Shown in pieces: positions 62,242 to 64,000 of a stretch of 64,000 nt of DNA (positions are counted from its first letter, which is position 1; each line of letters begins with the position of its first letter). The stretch is from PNON01 sp964387025. Lineage in GTDB: Bacteria; Chloroflexota; Anaerolineae; Anaerolineales; Anaerolineaceae. The notes beneath the pieces were generated by a model. The model did no database searches and was not told the DNA's origin. It saw only the letters and a list, made by a program, of their open reading frames with translations. Made by a program: the position numbers and the translations under genes. Location: NCBI GenBank assembly GCA_964387025.1, contig CAYLUZ010000001.1:124001-188000 (forward strand). The letters run 5' to 3'.

Positions 62242-62769
62242 ATGAGCAGATATTTTGCCTTTTTGCGTGCGATCAATGTCGGCGGCCATACAGTCAAAAT
62301 GGATCTATTAAAATCCCTTTTTCAAGGCTGCGGATTCTCAAATGTAGAAACATTTATTGCCAGCGGAAATGTTATTTTTGATTCCCGGATTGATGACGTT
62401 CAAAAGATTCCCCAAACAATAGAAACGTGCTTAAAAGAAAAGCTTGGATACCAGGTGTCCACTTTTGTTAGGAACTCGGAAGAATTATCGGCAATCATTA
62501 ATAATCAACAGTTTTCGGATTCCGATGATGCAAACATCTATATTGCATTCCTTTCTGGGTCTCCTGATGGACAGGCTCGCGATAAATTGTATGCAAATGA
62601 TACGGAAGATAACCATTTCCATATCCAGGACAGGGAAGTGTACTGGTTGTGCCGGACTCGTTTCAGCGATTCGGTCTTTTCAGGTGCACAACTTGAAAAA
62701 ACATTGGGAATGCCTGCAACAATTCGTAACCGGACCACGTTACAAAAAATGGTAATAAAATACTCATAG
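62242..62769 (+). CDS. DUF1697 domain protein
   Basis: The 175-residue protein begins MSRYFAFLRAINVGGHTVKMDLLKSLFQGCGFSNVETFIASGNVIFDS, a hallmark of DUF1697, and ends with the ARIRNRTTLQKM-like TIRNRTTLQKMV. Function is unknown. The start follows the HerA stop by 11 bases with a weak ribosome-binding site. Confidence 0.9.
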   Translation: MSRYFAFLRAINVGGHTVKMDLLKSLFQGCGFSNVETFIASGNVIFDSRIDDVQKIPQTIETCLKEKLGYQVSTFVRNSEELSAIINNQQFSDSDDANIYIAFLSGSPDGQARDKLYANDTEDNHFHIQDREVYWLCRTRFSDSVFSGAQLEKTLGMPATIRNRTTLQKMVIKYS

Positions 62770-62814
62770 CTGTTATATTTGCGGTATTATTTTTGTGAGG
62801 CTACAATTTAAAAG

Positions 62815-63492
62815 ATGAGTATAACTTCTCGAAGAGCGCTTCGCTCACTTACCACCACCATTTTTACCGGATTGATGAATATCCATTTCAGTGGATTGGA
62901 GAATATTCCGCCCACAGGAGGTTGTATTCTCGCGACTAACCATCTCAGTCGATTGGATACGCCGCTGATTTTTATGGCTGTTGAAAGGGAAGATCTTTCC
63001 GGTTTGGTGACCCACAAATACCGCTATAATCCGCTCTTTGCCCTCTTTGTAAGAGTATCCAATTCAATATGGATCAATCGTGATATCGCCGATTATCAAG
63101 CTATTCGCGCCGCATTGAGTCATATTAAAAATGGAGGAGTTTTGGGTATTGCGCCAGAGGGTACCCGCAGCAGGAACGGTAAATTGATCCTGGCAAAGAG
63201 TGGAATAGCTTTAATCGCTGAAAAAGCAGGCGTTCCTATTATTCCGGTAGGAATCTATGGTTCTGAAGACACCATGTTCAAATTAAGGCACTTTCAGCGC
63301 CCGAATGTTTATTTAAACTTTGGTGAATCTTTTCTCTTGCCGACGATAGACCGTGTCGATCGTGAGTCATCACTACTTCACAATACCGACGAGATCATGT
63401 GCCGTATTGCAGCACTTCTCCCCGAAAAATACCATGGTTTTTATAGTGGGCATTTTAGAATCAAAGAACTTTCCGAAGGAATAAATAAATGA
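62815..63492 (+). CDS. plsC: 1-acyl-sn-glycerol-3-phosphate acyltransferase
   Basis: PlsC adds the second acyl chain to make phosphatidic acid at the inner membrane. The 225-residue protein has the two acyltransferase motifs: NHLSRLD (residues 42-48, H and D of the HX4D core) and PEGTRSR (114-120). The start ATG at 62815 has a poor ribosome-binding site. It overlaps the kinase gene by ATGA. Confidence 0.92.
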   Translation: MSITSRRALRSLTTTIFTGLMNIHFSGLENIPPTGGCILATNHLSRLDTPLIFMAVEREDLSGLVTHKYRYNPLFALFVRVSNSIWINRDIADYQAIRAALSHIKNGGVLGIAPEGTRSRNGKLILAKSGIALIAEKAGVPIIPVGIYGSEDTMFKLRHFQRPNVYLNFGESFLLPTIDRVDRESSLLHNTDEIMCRIAALLPEKYHGFYSGHFRIKELSEGINK

Positions 63493-64000
63493 ATCAAAAA
63501 CACGTCATCGTAGCTGGTAACATTGGAGTCGGGAAAACATCCCTGGTTAGTTTGCTTTCAGCAAAAATGGATTGGGAACCTTATTTTGAGCCTGAAGCAG
63601 CCAACCCTTACCTTTCTGACTTTTATAAAGATATGAGCGGCTGGGCCTTTCACTCCCAGGTGTTCTTTCTCTCCAGGAGATTAAAATCTCATCACGAAAT
63701 ATCCAGATATTCCAGACCAGTATTACAAGATCGAAGTGTATACGAAGATGCGGAAATTTTTGCCAAAAATTTACATCTGCAGGGATATATCACTTCGCGG
63801 GATTTTAATACTTATTGTGACTTATATAAGACCCTGCTGGAATTTCTTCCTCCCCCTGATCTGGTTATCTATTTACGGGCTTCGGTTCCAGTCCTTCTCA
63901 AACGTATCAATCAGCGTGGGAGGGATTATGAAAAGAATATTGCATCTGAATATCTTGATGACCTAAATACTCTTTATAACTCGTGGATATCTGAATTTAC
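63489..64000 (+). CDS. Deoxynucleoside kinase (3' end outside window)
   Basis: I read the start at 63489 (ATGA overlap with plsC) and followed the frame for 170 codons to the window edge. The protein begins MNQKHVIVAGNIGVGKTS with the P-loop (residues 10-17), has the LQDRSVYEDAE block with the catalytic ERS-like DRS, and ends in RRGRDYEKNI-like QRGRDYEK, the LID-type arginine motif. It fits the dNK/dGK family of Gram-positive-type bacteria, which salvages deoxynucleosides. Confidence 0.9.
   Translation, partial: MNQKHVIVAGNIGVGKTSLVSLLSAKMDWEPYFEPEAANPYLSDFYKDMSGWAFHSQVFFLSRRLKSHHEISRYSRPVLQDRSVYEDAEIFAKNLHLQGYITSRDFNTYCDLYKTLLEFLPPPDLVIYLRASVPVLLKRINQRGRDYEKNIASEYLDDLNTLYNSWISEF

Noticed and set aside
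1..64000. CRISPR arrays, rRNA genes, insertion sequences or prophage
   Set aside because: I saw no regularly spaced direct repeats, no rRNA and no transposase or phage structural genes anywhere in the window.

Overview
The window is a gene-dense bacterial chromosome segment with about 47-50% GC by eye. The likely source is an anaerobic member of the Chloroflexota (Anaerolineae-like). This assignment is inference from the gene mix: tungsten aldehyde:ferredoxin oxidoreductase with iron alcohol dehydrogenase, several Thr/Pro-rich lipoproteins, a PrsW-type protease, a chelatase AAA+/VWA pair, ABC-2 exporters and an R3H ATPase beside tmk. No 16S rRNA is present to confirm it.

Layout. 1-6.9 kb: a tight minus-strand operon reads pdxS, pdxT, an acetyltransferase-like protein, a Ycf45-like R3H ATPase, tmk, a secreted DsbA-cyclophilin fusion whose active site contains an in-frame TGA (probable selenocysteine), and a PrsW-like protease cut by the window edge. 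7-10 kb: small redox and housekeeping genes (CMD, histidine phosphatase, OsmC, a cNMP-binding sensor, NifU-like). 10-13 kb: a minus-strand chelatase operon in which the AAA+ (ChlI-like) and VWA (ChlD-like) parts lie in different frames joined by an A9 slippery run. 13-17 kb: a patch of small unrelated accessory genes (monooxygenase, GNAT, membrane protein, M50 protease, DHFR-like) with a gene remnant and long non-coding stretches. 17-22 kb: a minus-strand operon with an active/inactive M16 peptidase pair, acpS, a phosphoesterase and a ParB-fold protein.

22-29 kb: an NAD(P)H-dependent FAD oxidoreductase, a three-gene ABC-2 exporter, a membrane dipeptidase and an S1-domain protein. 29.5-33 kb: an SCP2-like protein, iron alcohol dehydrogenase and aldehyde:ferredoxin oxidoreductase form one plus-strand operon behind a palindromic site; together they could interconvert acids, aldehydes and alcohols. 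33-39.5 kb: a lipoprotein, a DinB-like protein, a beta-hydroxyacid dehydrogenase and a membrane-anchored XRE regulator, then a minus-strand group with a nucleoside phosphorylase, a frameshifted MGDG-synthase-type glycosyltransferase and pncC. 39.5-45 kb: uvrC, ychF, tRNA-Leu(CAA), glgC and a retropepsin-like protein that has lost its catalytic aspartates.

45-50 kb: hemerythrin, lipoprotein hydrolase, then hpt-purA-purB for purine synthesis and salvage. 50.4-54.6 kb: a YtrA-type GntR regulator with four tandem 8-bp operator repeats on its own promoter leads an operon of SPFH protein, SdpI-like protein, ABC ATPase, ABC permease and a small protein; two perfect 16-bp parS sites lie in this operon. 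54.7-64 kb: a GAF histidine kinase, a PEP/pyruvate-binding-domain protein, dnaN, a HerA-like ATPase, a DUF1697 protein, plsC and a partial deoxynucleoside kinase. parS sites plus dnaN suggest that the chromosome origin is not far away.

The three observations most worth testing are the candidate selenoprotein (910-2199), the chelatase frameshift (11856-11865) and the parS pair inside an ABC exporter operon (51891-52604).
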